Source: Burkholderia cepacia
GTDB lineage: Bacteria; Pseudomonadota; Gammaproteobacteria; Burkholderiales; Burkholderiaceae
Assembly (NCBI RefSeq): GCF_029962485.1
Contig: NZ_CP073638.1
Coordinates: 3,203,342 to 3,267,341 of the forward strand
Length of the DNA stretch: 64,000 bases
Reading direction: 5' to 3'
The position numbers were made by a program, and so were the translations under genes. The notes under the pieces were generated by a model. That model saw nothing but the letters and a program-made list of their open reading frames with translations. It had not been told where the DNA came from and searched no databases. Shown here one piece after another: positions 1 to 8,778 of this stretch (the first letter of the stretch is position 1; the number at the start of each line of letters is the position of its first letter).

Positions 1-2
1 AG

Positions 3-644
3 CGGCGCACTTCGACTGCAGCCCCCGCAGCAGCAAGCAACCCGGACGGTTTGCGAGCGCAAGGCCTGCGCACCCGCAACACGATTATTCGCGTCGCGCG
101 GAAGCTGCTGCTGGAAAACGGCCCGCTGGAATTCTCGCAACGCGCGGTGGCAGCGGCCGCAGGGATCAGCGTCAGCAATCTGCAGTACTACTTCCCGACC
201 CGGATCGCCGTATTGCGGGCCGTCATCGAGCCGGTTATCGACACCTATCTCAAAGACATGAAGCGCGCGATCAGCACCGACGCGTCGCCGCGCGACGTGT
301 TCGAGGAGATATTGGTGCGCTCGATCTCCGATGCGAAAGATGCCAAGTACAATGCGTTGTTCCGACACTTTCTGTCGTTCTCGGCGACCGATCCCGAGTG
401 CTTCAAGCTTTACGACGAATGGTATGAGACGCTCACGCGCGATCTCGCGCAGTTGCTGCGCACCGTCAATCCTGCGTTCAGTGCGGCCGACAGCCGACAC
501 GCAGCGACGATGCTGATCGCGCTGGCGGACGGCCTCGCGATGCAGTACGGCGCAGGGCGGCATACGCATGCGCTCGACGCGTATTTCACGGCGACGTCGC
601 GCGCGATCGCATACGGTACGCTGACCGTGCCCGCTGGCAAATAA
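3..644 (+). CDS. TetR-family transcriptional regulator, 5' end outside window
   Basis: The frame is open to the left edge. The first usable start in the window is TTG at 51, but helix 1 (TRNTIIRVARKLLLENG) begins only a few residues later and the frame reads on upstream, so the true start is probably outside. The N-terminal helix-turn-helix is clear (FSQRAVAAAAGISVSNLQYY). The C-terminal part is a helical ligand-binding domain with no recognisable ligand signature. It may control the acyl-CoA dehydrogenase gene that follows on the same strand after a terminator, but nothing in the sequence proves this. The family assignment is secure and the target unknown. Confidence 0.88.
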   Translation, partial: RRTSTAAPAAASNPDGLRAQGLRTRNTIIRVARKLLLENGPLEFSQRAVAAAAGISVSNLQYYFPTRIAVLRAVIEPVIDTYLKDMKRAISTDASPRDVFEEILVRSISDAKDAKYNALFRHFLSFSATDPECFKLYDEWYETLTRDLAQLLRTVNPAFSAADSRHAATMLIALADGLAMQYGAGRHTHALDAYFTATSRAIAYGTLTVPAGK

Positions 645-674
645 CGACGGCCTTCACAGTCGCAGTACCGAAAG

Positions 675-702
675 AGACAGGGGAATACCCTGTCTTTTTT
701 TT
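675..702 (+). terminator. Rho-independent terminator after the TetR gene
   Basis: An 8-bp stem (AGACAGGG with CCCTGTCT) closes a 5-base loop and runs into eight T residues. It lies 30 bases after the stop codon and separates the regulator from the acyl-CoA dehydrogenase gene. Confidence 0.9.
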
Positions 703-814
703 GCTTCCATCATTTGTCATGATGACCTATCTTATGTATGTATTACTAGATACGAGATGGCCGGGTGCAGTTGCTGCCTGGTCCACATGACTGGAGTCCA
801 GGAGGAGAACGGAG

Positions 815-2104
815 ATGATTCGTCTGAACAAGTCTGCGGCGCTGCCCGTGGTCGGCATGACCGGCTTCGAGACGCCGCTGAGCGAAGAGGAAAGTGCAAT
901 CCAGCATACGGTTCACCGCTTTGCGCGCGACGTGCTGCGACCGATCGGCCGCGAGCTCGACCGGATGACGCCGGAGGAGGTGATCGCGCCGGGCTCGCCG
1001 TATTGGGCCGCCATCGTCGAGAGTGCGAAGCTCGGGCTCGATCCGCAACTGATCGCGCAATTTCCGCCGGAGACGGCGGTGCGCATCGAGTCGCTGATCG
1101 GTGAGGAACTCGGTTGGGGCGATTCGGGCCTTGCCGTGTCGATCGGCGCGGCCACGATGCCGCTGATGATGGCGCAGACGGTCGGCAATCCGGAGCTGAT
1201 CGAGATGTGCGCGGGCAAGGTCGGCTGCTGGATGAACACGCAGCCCGATCGCGGGTCGGACGCGGCAATCCTGTATCGGCAGGAACTCAGCGCGAACGGC
1301 AGGCAGCCGGTCGGGAACGTGACCGCGAAGGTCAGCGCCGATGAAATCGTGATCAACGGGCAAAGCTCGGCGTGGATCTCGAACGGGTCGGTGGCGCAGG
1401 TCGCGCTGGCCTACATGGCGGCCGACTACGGCGACGGGTTCTACGGCGAAGGCGAGCGTAGCGCGTTCACGAACGGCATCGCGATGATCCTGCCGCTCGA
1501 CCTGCCCGGCGTGTCACGCGGCAAGCCGCTCGACAAGATCGGCCAGCGCTCGCTGCCACAGGGTGAAATCTATTTCGACAACGTGAAGGTGCCGAAGCGC
1601 TTCGCGGTCGCGTTGAAGGACGACTATCTCGGCAACCTCGCGTCGACGTGGTCGTATGCGGGTACGCACATGTGCCAGGTGTTCGTCGGCGCGGCGCGCG
1701 CGGCGTTCGAACTGGCGCTCGCGTATTGCCACGAGCGCAAACAGGGCGGCGCGCTGCTGATGGATCACCAGATGACGCACCTGCGCATCGGCGAGATGCT
1801 GCGCCGGCTGGAGATGGCGCGTGCGATCGCGCGCCGCAGTCTCGCGTTCTCGCGCATGTCGCCGCAGAGCCATCCGTATGCGACCGCGCAGGCTAAGGTG
1901 AGCGTGACCGAGGAAGCGATGAAGATCACGCACGAGGCGTTCCAGCTGTTCGGCGGCAACGGTACCACGCGCGAGTTCCCGATCGAGAAGTTGTTCCGCG
2001 ACGTGCGTTCGGCGCTGATCGAGGACGGCGAGAACTATATTCTCGCGTCGCGGCTCGGTGTGCTCGCCGGGGAGCTTTACCAGAACGGGTGGACGCGCGA
2101 ATAG
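815..2104 (+). CDS. Acyl-CoA dehydrogenase family flavoprotein
   Basis: The 429-residue product has the acyl-CoA dehydrogenase layout: helical N-terminal domain, middle beta domain with the flavin-contact loop TQPDRGSDA (about 145-153), and C-terminal four-helix domain. The C-terminal nucleotide-contact motif QLFGGNGTTREFPIEKLFRD (about 378-397) is well preserved. Members oxidise acyl-CoA thioesters at the alpha-beta bond with FAD and pass electrons to ETF. The substrate cannot be read from sequence, and the catalytic glutamate cannot be placed with certainty. The start is supported by GGAGGAG at 801-807 and GGAG at 811. The gene stands alone, with a decayed low-GC stretch behind it. Confidence 0.87.
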   Translation: MIRLNKSAALPVVGMTGFETPLSEEESAIQHTVHRFARDVLRPIGRELDRMTPEEVIAPGSPYWAAIVESAKLGLDPQLIAQFPPETAVRIESLIGEELGWGDSGLAVSIGAATMPLMMAQTVGNPELIEMCAGKVGCWMNTQPDRGSDAAILYRQELSANGRQPVGNVTAKVSADEIVINGQSSAWISNGSVAQVALAYMAADYGDGFYGEGERSAFTNGIAMILPLDLPGVSRGKPLDKIGQRSLPQGEIYFDNVKVPKRFAVALKDDYLGNLASTWSYAGTHMCQVFVGAARAAFELALAYCHERKQGGALLMDHQMTHLRIGEMLRRLEMARAIARRSLAFSRMSPQSHPYATAQAKVSVTEEAMKITHEAFQLFGGNGTTREFPIEKLFRDVRSALIEDGENYILASRLGVLAGELYQNGWTRE

Positions 2105-2864
2105 GACCGCGTGATAGAGCCGGCACGCGCGGCGGCTTGGCCGGTGCGCGTTGCCCGTCACAATTACGCGCTGGAAGTGCCGTCCCCGTATCTGATTGTC
2201 GATTCAAACCGCCAAAAGCTATACGAAAGAAGCGGTTTCCGAAAAATGTGATGGCGATTATTGAAGTAAAAGTGATTCAGAGTGCGAATCAATTAAATCA
2301 AATAAAGATCCATCAATATTTTTCGATCTCAATAAAAATTTCGGCACCACGCCTTGATGATCGCCTTGGCTTTGCCCAACGTTTCGAACCAATGCGTTCG
2401 TGGAACACCTCGCTACTTGCGTTTCAACACCAACCCGGAAGTCGTGTCGAGGGCGATCCTGAAGCGGGCGCGCGGAACAGCATGGAGATGGCGCTCGTTG
2501 ATTCCGGCAAGCCTCGGCGGAACCGTACGGACGAAAGCTTCTACTGCAGGTTCCATGACGACCGAGGAGTTCAAGCAGAAGTGCTGTTCAACTTAAGAGC
2601 CCGAGGCAGTTTCCAAAGATTGAAACGGCTTGAGTAAATCAGGTAAGTAGTTCCGATGTTGACCGCGGAAGACTATAACTTCATGTGGAACTGCCGACCG
2701 GAATAGATAGTGTTACGCAACGGTATGGTGAAACTAGGATGTGGCTACGTCGCATGAGTTCGCGGAATTTCCCCGCTTCGACAACGTATGTAACTTATGC
2801 GCTTGTTGTAAGGAGGTGAAGGAGCCGCCTGACGCACGAGGATTCAGACGGCCTTCGAACTTGT
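2105..2864. other. Low-GC scar region without an intact gene
   Basis: From about 2200 the sequence becomes far more AT-rich than its surroundings, especially 2240-2345. It holds the transposase remnant listed separately. The frames between 2401 and 2640 look degenerate on both strands and I cannot name them. The stretch reads as a scar of past insertion or deletion. Confidence 0.6.
2329..2400 (-). pseudogene. Remnant of IS3-family transposase OrfB C-terminus
   Basis: Minus-strand translation gives RTHWFETLGKAKAIIKAW before a stop. This matches the conserved stretch just after the last catalytic Glu helix in IS3-family integrases (typically N-x-HWF-x-TL-x-x-A-x-x-x-IEAW). The expected following arginine-proline-histidine segment is missing, and no DDE residues are found upstream. 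It is a short dead fragment identified by motif only. Confidence 0.5.
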
Positions 2865-3161
2865 TCAGTCGTCTGCGCGGAAGATCGTCGGAGCAATATT
2901 GGTGAAATTTGGCACGTCGCCGATCACTTCAGCGGTTTTTGCGGACGAAAGTGCGGCAGAGAGTGCGGCTTGATCGGTGAATTTGAGAATTACCACCCCG
3001 GCGAAGGGTTGGGGTGCGACAGACGGGAACAAAATCTCTGCCGATTGCAGACCAAACTCACTCCATGCAGTGCGAGCAAGCGGAATGTGCTTGGAAAGAT
3101 AGTAGTCACGATCAAATGTGCTGCCTTCAGTTGCGGGGTAACTTACGATAAGTGTGGCCAT
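2865..3161 (-). CDS. EthD-like dimeric alpha-beta barrel protein
   Basis: The product is about 98 residues if it starts at the ATG preceded by AAGG (MATLIVSYPATEG). The pattern fits EthD/REDY-type proteins: a first strand LIVSYP, the segment DRDYYLSKHIPLAR with the family's conserved histidine region, and a final strand VILKFTDQAALSAAL. EthD proteins are small dimeric ferredoxin-like barrels, often beside oxidative or ring-cleavage genes, with poorly known chemistry. An upstream in-frame start 12 codons earlier is possible but less likely. It sits alone between decayed sequences. Confidence 0.72.
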   Translation of the reverse strand: MATLIVSYPATEGSTFDRDYYLSKHIPLARTAWSEFGLQSAEILFPSVAPQPFAGVVILKFTDQAALSAALSSAKTAEVIGDVPNFTNIAPTIFRADD

Positions 3162-3188
3162 GTCAACCTTGGTGAAATTATGTTGAAC

Positions 3189-3205
3189 GGACCGCAATGC
3201 GGTCC
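3189..3205. promoter_or_regulatory. Perfect palindrome upstream of the EthD-like gene
   Basis: GGACCGC-AAT-GCGGTCC is a perfect 7-bp inverted repeat starting 28 bases before the chosen start of the EthD-like gene. The position suits an operator for an unknown repressor, or a hairpin in its leader. No regulator gene is adjacent. Confidence 0.45.
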
Positions 3206-3581
3206 AGATGAACCGGTCCTAGGAAAGGAAATCGGCGAATTTTGACAACCGGGAACCATCGCAACTGTCTCCCGCGGATGTGGGGCCGATGCTCGTTGCG
3301 ATGAAGACAGCACCCTTTGTAAGGGGAGCTTGTAGAGAACGTAAGAAGCGAGAGGAAGTGTAGCAGTGCACCGCTTCGCACACAACGCTGCCGATGTCGA
3401 TTTTGGAACTCATCGCACGATGACCCTCACTCTTAGGTGGAAGATTCAGGGATTGAATACCCTGCGATTCAGAAGATAAATTTCAAGAAGACTCCGTGAA
3501 TCGCTATGCTCAATGCTTTTGTTCCAGCTTGTTTGGGTACCGAAAGATTCGTATAGAGAGAAAGGCTCGAGAACGAATCTG
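3206..3581. other. Non-coding stretch, nothing recognised
   Basis: Short frames on both strands have no family resemblance and poor codon use. I see no promoter or hairpin that I could defend. Confidence 0.5.
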
Positions 3582-3779
3582 TTTGATCCGACGCGAAAGG
3601 TCGAACTTGGCGCCGGGGCGAGCCGTGGAATCGTCGAAGAGATCGCGAGACTGCTAGCGGACCAGGGTGAACATGTGATCGTGTCGAGCCGCAAGATGGG
3701 AGGTTGCAAAGCGTTCGCCGACGCGCTTGTCGAGGCGGGCGGCCAAGCCGAAGCACTGGCGTGCCACCCAGGCCGTGTT
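3582..3779 (+). pseudogene. Truncated short-chain dehydrogenase/reductase remnant
   Basis: The frame encodes the first Rossmann unit of an SDR: the cofactor loop GASRGI, then EEIARLLADQGEHVIVSSRK and FADALVEAGGQAEALACH. In intact relatives the loop is TGASRGIG followed by about 190 more residues including the YxxxK active site. Here the loop is altered (AGASRGIVEE) and the similarity stops at ACHPG, so both ends are lost. The fragment lies in the same degenerate tract as the IS3 scar. Confidence 0.75.
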
Positions 3780-3970
3780 TGTCTACTTGAATGTTGGACT
3801 GCTTACCGTCGTGCGAATGTTTTCAAGATTGATCAAGTTCGAATTCTGCATTGAGTCGCTGAGTCGACTCGCTGTACTTGGTCGAGGTTCGAGTTGATTT
3901 CCTCGTGCTTTCGATTGCTTAGCATGTGGGCCGGAAATTCATGCGCTGGCCGCTACTGACGATTCATGAT

Positions 3971-5568
3971 ATGACATTACAGATTGGGATTCCTCTGGAG
4001 ACAGCCACCGGCGAACGGCGCGTAGCGACCGTCCCCGAAGTGGTCGAGAAGCTGATCAAGCTGGGGTTTTCGGTCGCCGTCCAAAGCGGCGCCGGTGCCG
4101 GCGCGAACTTTGATGACGACGCCTACCGTGCGGCCGGCGCAACCGTTGCCACAACGGCGGCCGACCTCTGGTCCGGCAGCGACATCGTGTTCAAGGTGCG
4201 CCCGCCGACCGGCGAAGAAGTCGCGCTGATGCGCGAGGGCGGCACGCTGATCGGCTTCGTCTGGCCGGCGCAGAACCCCGAACTGATGGAGCAACTGGCC
4301 GCCAGGCGGGCCACCGTGCTGGCGATCGATTCGCTGCCGCGCACGCTGTCGCGCGCGCAGAAGATGGACGCGCTCACGTCGATGGCCAGCATCAGCGGCT
4401 ACCGCGCGGTAATCGAGGCCGCGCACGCATTCGGGCGCTTCCTGAATGGCCAGGTCACGGCGGCCGGCAAGATTCCGCCGGCCAAGGTCTTCATCGCCGG
4501 TGCCGGCGTGGCCGGCCTCGCCGCGATCGGCACGGCCGCCAGCCTCGGCGCGATCGTGCGCGCCAACGACACGCGTGCGGAAGTGGCCGATCAGGTCAAG
4601 TCGCTGGGCGGCGAGTTCGTCAAGGTCGACTACGAAGAGGAAGGCTCGGGTGGCGGCGGCTATGCGAAGGTGATGAGCGAAGGCTTCCAGCAGGCGCAGC
4701 GCGCGATGTACGCGCAGCAGGCCAAGGACGCCGACATCATCATCACGACCGCGCTGATCCCCGGCAAGCCCGCGCCGAAGCTGATCACGGCCGAGATGGT
4801 GCAGTCGATGAAGCCCGGCAGCGTGATCGTCGACATGGCGCCGAACAGGGCGGCAACTGCGAACTCACGGTGCCCGGCGAGGCCGTCGTGCGCCACGGCG
4901 TGACGATCGTCGGCTTCACGGATCTCGCGTCGCGCCTGTCGCGGCAGTCGTCCACGCTGTATGCGACGAACCTGCTGCGCGTGGTCGAGGAGCTGTGCAA
5001 GGGCAAGGACGGCACGATCAACGTCGACTTCGACGACGACGCGATCCGCGGCCTCACCGTCATCAAGGAAGGCAACGTCACGTGGCCGCCGCCGCCGATC
5101 AAGCAGGCGGTTGTCGCGCCCAAGCCCCAGGCGGCGCCCGCAGCGGCCGCGCCCGCGAAGTCCAAGGGCCACGGCCATGCCGGCGAGCCGATGTCGGCCA
5201 AGGCGCTCGCGATCGTGTTCGCGGTCGGCGCGCTGGCTTTCCTGTTCGTCGGCCAGTTCGCGCCGGCAAGCTTCCTGTCGCACTTCACGGTGTTCGTGCT
5301 CGCGTGCTTCGTCGGCTACATGGTGATCTGGAACGTCACGCCGTCGCTGCACACGCCGCTGATGAGCGTGACCAACGCGATCTCGTCGATCATCGCGATC
5401 GGCGCGCTCGTGCAGGTCGCGCCGCCCCTCGGTGAACTGGCCAACGCGGGCGATCGCCCGTCCGGGCTGATCCTCGGCCTGGCGGTGGGCGCGCTGACGC
5501 TCACGGCCGTCAACATGTTCGGCGGCTTCGCGGTCACGCGACGCATGCTGGCGATGTTCCGCAAATAA
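3971..5568 (+). pseudogene. pntA: NAD(P) transhydrogenase alpha subunit with one-base frameshift
   Basis: The two halves together match PntA, the NAD(H)-binding and membrane subunit of proton-translocating transhydrogenase. The first frame (3971-4903) carries MTLQIGIPLE, the RAQ-type segment, the Rossmann loop GAGVAGLAAIGTAASLGA near residues 175-192 and TTALIPGKPAPKLI. After VIVDMA the frame derails at about 4838-4842. Adding one G there restores VIVDMAAEQGGNCELTVPGE and joins the second half (to 5568), which has QSSTLYATNLL and three to four membrane helices ending in MLAMFRK. Total length would be about 532 residues, close to the family's 510. The start at 3971 matches the family N-terminus; no clear ribosome site precedes it. 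This is either a real lesion or a base-call error. Confidence 0.88.
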
Positions 5569-5581
5569 GGGGACGACAACA

Positions 5582-6994
5582 ATGACTTCAAACCTGACTA
5601 CCGTCTCCTATATCGGCGCCGCGATCCTGTTCATCCTCAGCCTCGGCGGGCTGGCCAACCCTGAAACGGCACGCCGCGGCAACCTGCTCGGCATGATCGG
5701 CATGCTGATCGCGGTGCTGGCCACCGTGGCCGGTCCGCGCGTGTCGGCCGCGGGGATTCCGTACGTGGTCGCCGCGCTGGTCGTCGGCGGCGCCGTCGGC
5801 CTGTACGCCGCGAAGAAGGTGCAGATGACGCAGATGCCGGAACTGGTCGCGCTGATGCACAGCCTGGTCGGTCTCGCAGCCTGCCTGGTCGGCTTCGCGA
5901 GCTACATCGACACGTCGCTGCAGCTCACGGGCGCCGAGAAGGCCATCCACGAAGTGGAGATCTACGTCGGCATCCTGATTGGCGCGATTACCTTCGCGGG
6001 CTCGATCATCGCGTTCGGCAAGCTGTCGGGCAAGATCGGCGGCAAGCCGCTGCTGCTGCCGGCGCGGCACTGGATGAACCTGGCCGCGCTGCTGATCGTG
6101 ATCTACTTCGGCCGCGCGTTCCTGCATGCGGAAAGCATCCAGGACGGCATGCTGCCGCTCGTCGTGATGACGGTGATCTCGCTGCTGTTCGGCGTGCACA
6201 TGGTGATGGCGATCGGCGGGGCGGACATGCCGGTCGTGGTGTCGATGCTCAACAGCTACTCGGGCTGGGCGGCTGCGGCCACCGGCTTCATGCTCGGCAA
6301 CGACCTGCTGATCGTGATCGGCGCGCTGGTCGGCTCGTCCGGTGCGATCCTGTCGTACATCATGTGCCGCGCGATGAACCGCAACTTCATCAGCGTGATC
6401 GCGGGCGGCTTCGGCAGCGGCGCAGGCGCGCCCGCGGCAGCCGGCGGCGGCGCGCAGCCGGCCGGCGAGGCGGTCGCGGTGAGCGCGGCGGAGACGGCCG
6501 AGCTGCTGCGCGAGGCGAAGCGCGTGATCATCGTACCCGGCTATGGGATGGCGGTGGCGCAGGCCCAGCACACGGTGTTCGAGCTGACGAAGCTGCTGCG
6601 TGAAAAGGGCGTCGACGTGCGTTTCGCGATTCACCCGGTCGCGGGCCGCATGCCGGGCCACATGAACGTGCTGCTCGCCGAAGCGAAGGTGCCGTACGAC
6701 ATCGTGCTCGAAATGGACGAGATCAACGGCGACTTCCCCGAGGCCGACGTGTCGATGGTGATCGGCGCGAACGACATCGTGAACCCGGCGGCGCAGGACG
6801 ACCCGACGAGCCCGATCGCCGGCATGCCGGTGCTGGAGGTGTGGAAGGCGAAGACGTCGATCGTGATGAAGCGCAGCATGGCTTCGGGCTATGCAGGCGT
6901 CGACAATCCGCTGTTCTACAAGGACAACAACCGCATGTTGTTCGGTGATGCGAAGTCGATGCTCAGTGGAGTGTTCGACGCCTTGCAAGGCTGA
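5582..6994 (+). CDS. pntB: NAD(P) transhydrogenase beta subunit
   Basis: The 470-residue protein has eight or nine membrane helices in its first half and a C-terminal NADP-binding domain with [16 protein letters not shown] (about 315-330), [23 protein letters not shown] and the closing [13 protein letters not shown] motif. PntB pairs with PntA in the inner membrane to drive NADPH formation from NADH using the proton gradient. It starts 13 bases after pntA, behind an AGGGGA ribosome site at about 5570, and is itself intact. Without a complete PntA it should not function, so either pntA is repaired by sequencing or another pnt copy serves the cell. Confidence 0.93.
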   Translation: MTSNLTTVSYIGAAILFILSLGGLANPETARRGNLLGMIGMLIAVLATVAGPRVSAAGIPYVVAALVVGGAVGLYAAKKVQMTQMPELVALMHSLVGLAACLVGFASYIDTSLQLTGAEKAIHEVEIYVGILIGAITFAGSIIAFGKLSGKIGGKPLLLPARHWMNLAALLIVIYFGRAFLHAESIQDGMLPLVVMTVISLLFGVHMVMAIGGADMPVVVSMLNSYSGWAAAATGFMLGNDLLIVIGALVGSSGAILSYIMCRAMNRNFISVIAGGFGSGAGAPAAAGGGAQPAGEAVAVSAAETAELLREAKRVIIVPGYGMAVAQAQHTVFELTKLLREKGVDVRFAIHPVAGRMPGHMNVLLAEAKVPYDIVLEMDEINGDFPEADVSMVIGANDIVNPAAQDDPTSPIAGMPVLEVWKAKTSIVMKRSMASGYAGVDNPLFYKDNNRMLFGDAKSMLSGVFDALQG

Positions 6995-7091
6995 ACACGG
7001 AAAACCTGCGAGTTCAATCACCAAGAAGCAATTCGTTCGACTCGCGCCTGTTCGCGTGCGCGGCACGGCGTTCTACGCCTTCTACATTGTC
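6995..7091. other. Spacer after pntB
   Basis: I see no hairpin-plus-T terminator and no gene. The decayed minus-strand locus begins beyond it. Confidence 0.5.
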
Positions 7092-7370
7092 TTACACGAG
7101 GATTGGAGGGTTAAAACGGTTGGTGTCCCGGTCGTACATCGGGACCCGCCTTGGCCGTTCATCGCCGTAAGTGTGGAGCTCGAACATGCCGGTGTTCGTC
7201 GGAAAGGAATCGGCGTCGGCGAAGTGCACGGCGCGCGGGTGATGGGCGAAGTCATTCAAGCCGAGATTCGTGCCACCGAAACTGAACGCGCTGATGACCG
7301 GACGGCAATTGCACCAGACTGCAAGAGTTGCCGATTTTCTCGGACATCGTTTGCGCCGGGTAGTCGGCAA
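7092..7370 (-). pseudogene. Probable beta-ketoacyl synthase C-terminal remnant
   Basis: Residues 25-38 of this minus-strand frame, VISAFSFGGTNLGL (7257-7298), match the extreme C-terminus of ketosynthases, where N-S-F-G-F-G-G-T-N follows the last catalytic histidine. The Cys-His-His active site is absent. The sequence after the motif (HHPRAVHFADADSFPTNTGM and onward) does not look like a ketosynthase end and is unidentified. Its position just behind the thioesterase and carrier-protein genes on the same strand supports a collapsed fatty-acyl or polyketide locus. The call rests on one short motif. Confidence 0.4.
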
Positions 7371-7456
7371 GCGATACCAATCACGACCACATCAGACGAA
7401 CATAAATTCATGGAGACAGGCGTCGAGTCAGTTTTCCAGTGCGAGCAAAAGGTGCG

Positions 7457-8257
7457 TCAGTCGGCTGTCCCCCGCACGCTTGCCAAGCTGCCGCGAAATT
7501 TCGCGAGTTGCCGCGATTCCGCAAGCAGGCGGCCGTCCGAATCGCGAAGCTCCCCGTCGATTACAAGCAGTCCGGAACACACCTCGTTCGAAACGAAGCG
7601 GGCGTGAATCGGTCCGGGAACGGGGCGGGCTTTCAAGTAAACCGAGTATTCGATGGTCGGTACGGAATCCCACGCGGCTGGCTCGATCACGTTGTAGACG
7701 GGGGGCGGGAAAGCGTCGGCGAAGAGCACCAGGGACTCAAGTGTCGAAGGAGACTCGTCCGCGAGCGAGATCCAGCCCTCAACAGCGGCCGTTCGATCAG
7801 GCCCGAAGTTTTGCAAGGATCCGGGTGCCAGATGCAGGTTGAACTGTGAGACGAACGACTGCATCGGCGCGGGTAGCGCGAGCGAATCGATGTTGATGCA
7901 CGCAGGGAAGGGTGTGATATCGACCGGCTGGTTCGAAAGGCGCGCCGTGGCACCTGCCGTCCGCGAGAAGTCTGTGAATGTGGCGATGTAGTGCGCTTTG
8001 AGTTCGTCGTTCTGAACCAGCGCCAGCATGGCCCGTGACAGACTCTTTGTCGATCCTAGATCGCTGATGCGCGCAATCGCCGGCCCGGAAACTGGGTGCC
8101 CGACGAAGCTCGCATGGATGGCCAGGAGGTCCGGATGAGCACTGCGGACGGCGAGCGTTTCAGCTGCCAGCCGCGTGAGGTATCCGCCGTTCGGATAGCC
8201 CAGCACGTTGAATTGCGACGAAATGTCGATGGGAATTTCCGTGTAGTGTTCGGACAT
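7457..8257 (-). CDS. Double hot-dog acyl-CoA/ACP thioesterase family protein
   Basis: The product is about 266 residues from MSEHYTEIPID. The N-terminal half shows the hot-dog helix signature FNVLGYPNGGYLTRLAAETL followed by PDLLAIHASFVGHPVSGPA. The second half has a matching hot-dog layout (SLADESPSTLESLVLFADAF, then YSVYLKARPVPGPIHARF). Such proteins hydrolyse acyl-CoA or acyl-ACP thioesters in the cytosol. The gene overlaps the carrier-protein frame upstream by nearly 100 bases, which is abnormal for intact neighbours, so the carrier protein is probably damaged. The thioesterase frame itself looks complete. Confidence 0.72.
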   Translation of the reverse strand: MSEHYTEIPIDISSQFNVLGYPNGGYLTRLAAETLAVRSAHPDLLAIHASFVGHPVSGPAIARISDLGSTKSLSRAMLALVQNDELKAHYIATFTDFSRTAGATARLSNQPVDITPFPACINIDSLALPAPMQSFVSQFNLHLAPGSLQNFGPDRTAAVEGWISLADESPSTLESLVLFADAFPPPVYNVIEPAAWDSVPTIEYSVYLKARPVPGPIHARFVSNEVCSGLLVIDGELRDSDGRLLAESRQLAKFRGSLASVRGTAD

Positions 8258-8639
8258 GTCTATTTTCCAAATGATGCGCCGATCGCTTGAGCGCACCGGG
8301 CGTCTGTGCGTAAAGGGCCGGCACGCTATCCGTGAAGCCCCGAATCGTGCGGCTGTCATAGATCATCGTGGGATCGATCTCCAGACCCGGCGTCTCTCCG
8401 AGCGCAAATGCGAGTTCCACGGACAGTACGGAATCGGCTCCCGACGAGTGAAAGCTCTCGCGCTGCACGTTTTTCGTCGAACACGGGCGCCGCAAGCCCG
8501 TCATGCATTCGGCAATCCAGGTGAGGATGCCCTCCGAAGTGAGGGGTGCTTGCACCAGGCTGCCTCGTCGGGCGATGGGAAGTTTGAATGCGGCGGATAC
8601 CAGGAAGCTGCAGTGGACGTTCGATATCGGTGGCGCGGG
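8160..8639 (-). pseudogene. Acyl carrier protein-like fragment, probably from a larger enzyme
   Basis: The segment GADSVLSVELAFALGETPG carries the phosphopantetheine attachment serine of carrier proteins (consensus G-x-D-S), with helices on both sides (EGILTWIAECMTG and PTMIYDSRTIRGFTD). No ATG precedes it: the first start is GTG at 8555, and the frame reads on upstream to a TGA at 8640-8642 through SAAFKLPIARRG. That could be the worn end of an adenylating domain. Downstream the frame overruns the thioesterase start. These features suggest the carrier domain of a decayed larger protein. Confidence 0.55.
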
Positions 8640-8778
8640 TCAGGCAGCATCGGTCCCGCTATTGCAGGATGACGAACGATACGTGCCGCTGCCTGCCGGC
8701 AACGGAGAAACGGCGGACATCGGCAATGTAATCGCGCGCACCCAGTCAACGCCCGAGACGCGCCAAAGCCTTGTGCAA

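Noticed and set aside
3971..5568. Programmed ribosomal frameshift in pntA
   Set aside because: No slippery heptamer or downstream structure stands out at 4838-4842, and family members are encoded in one frame, so a mutation or base-call error is simpler.
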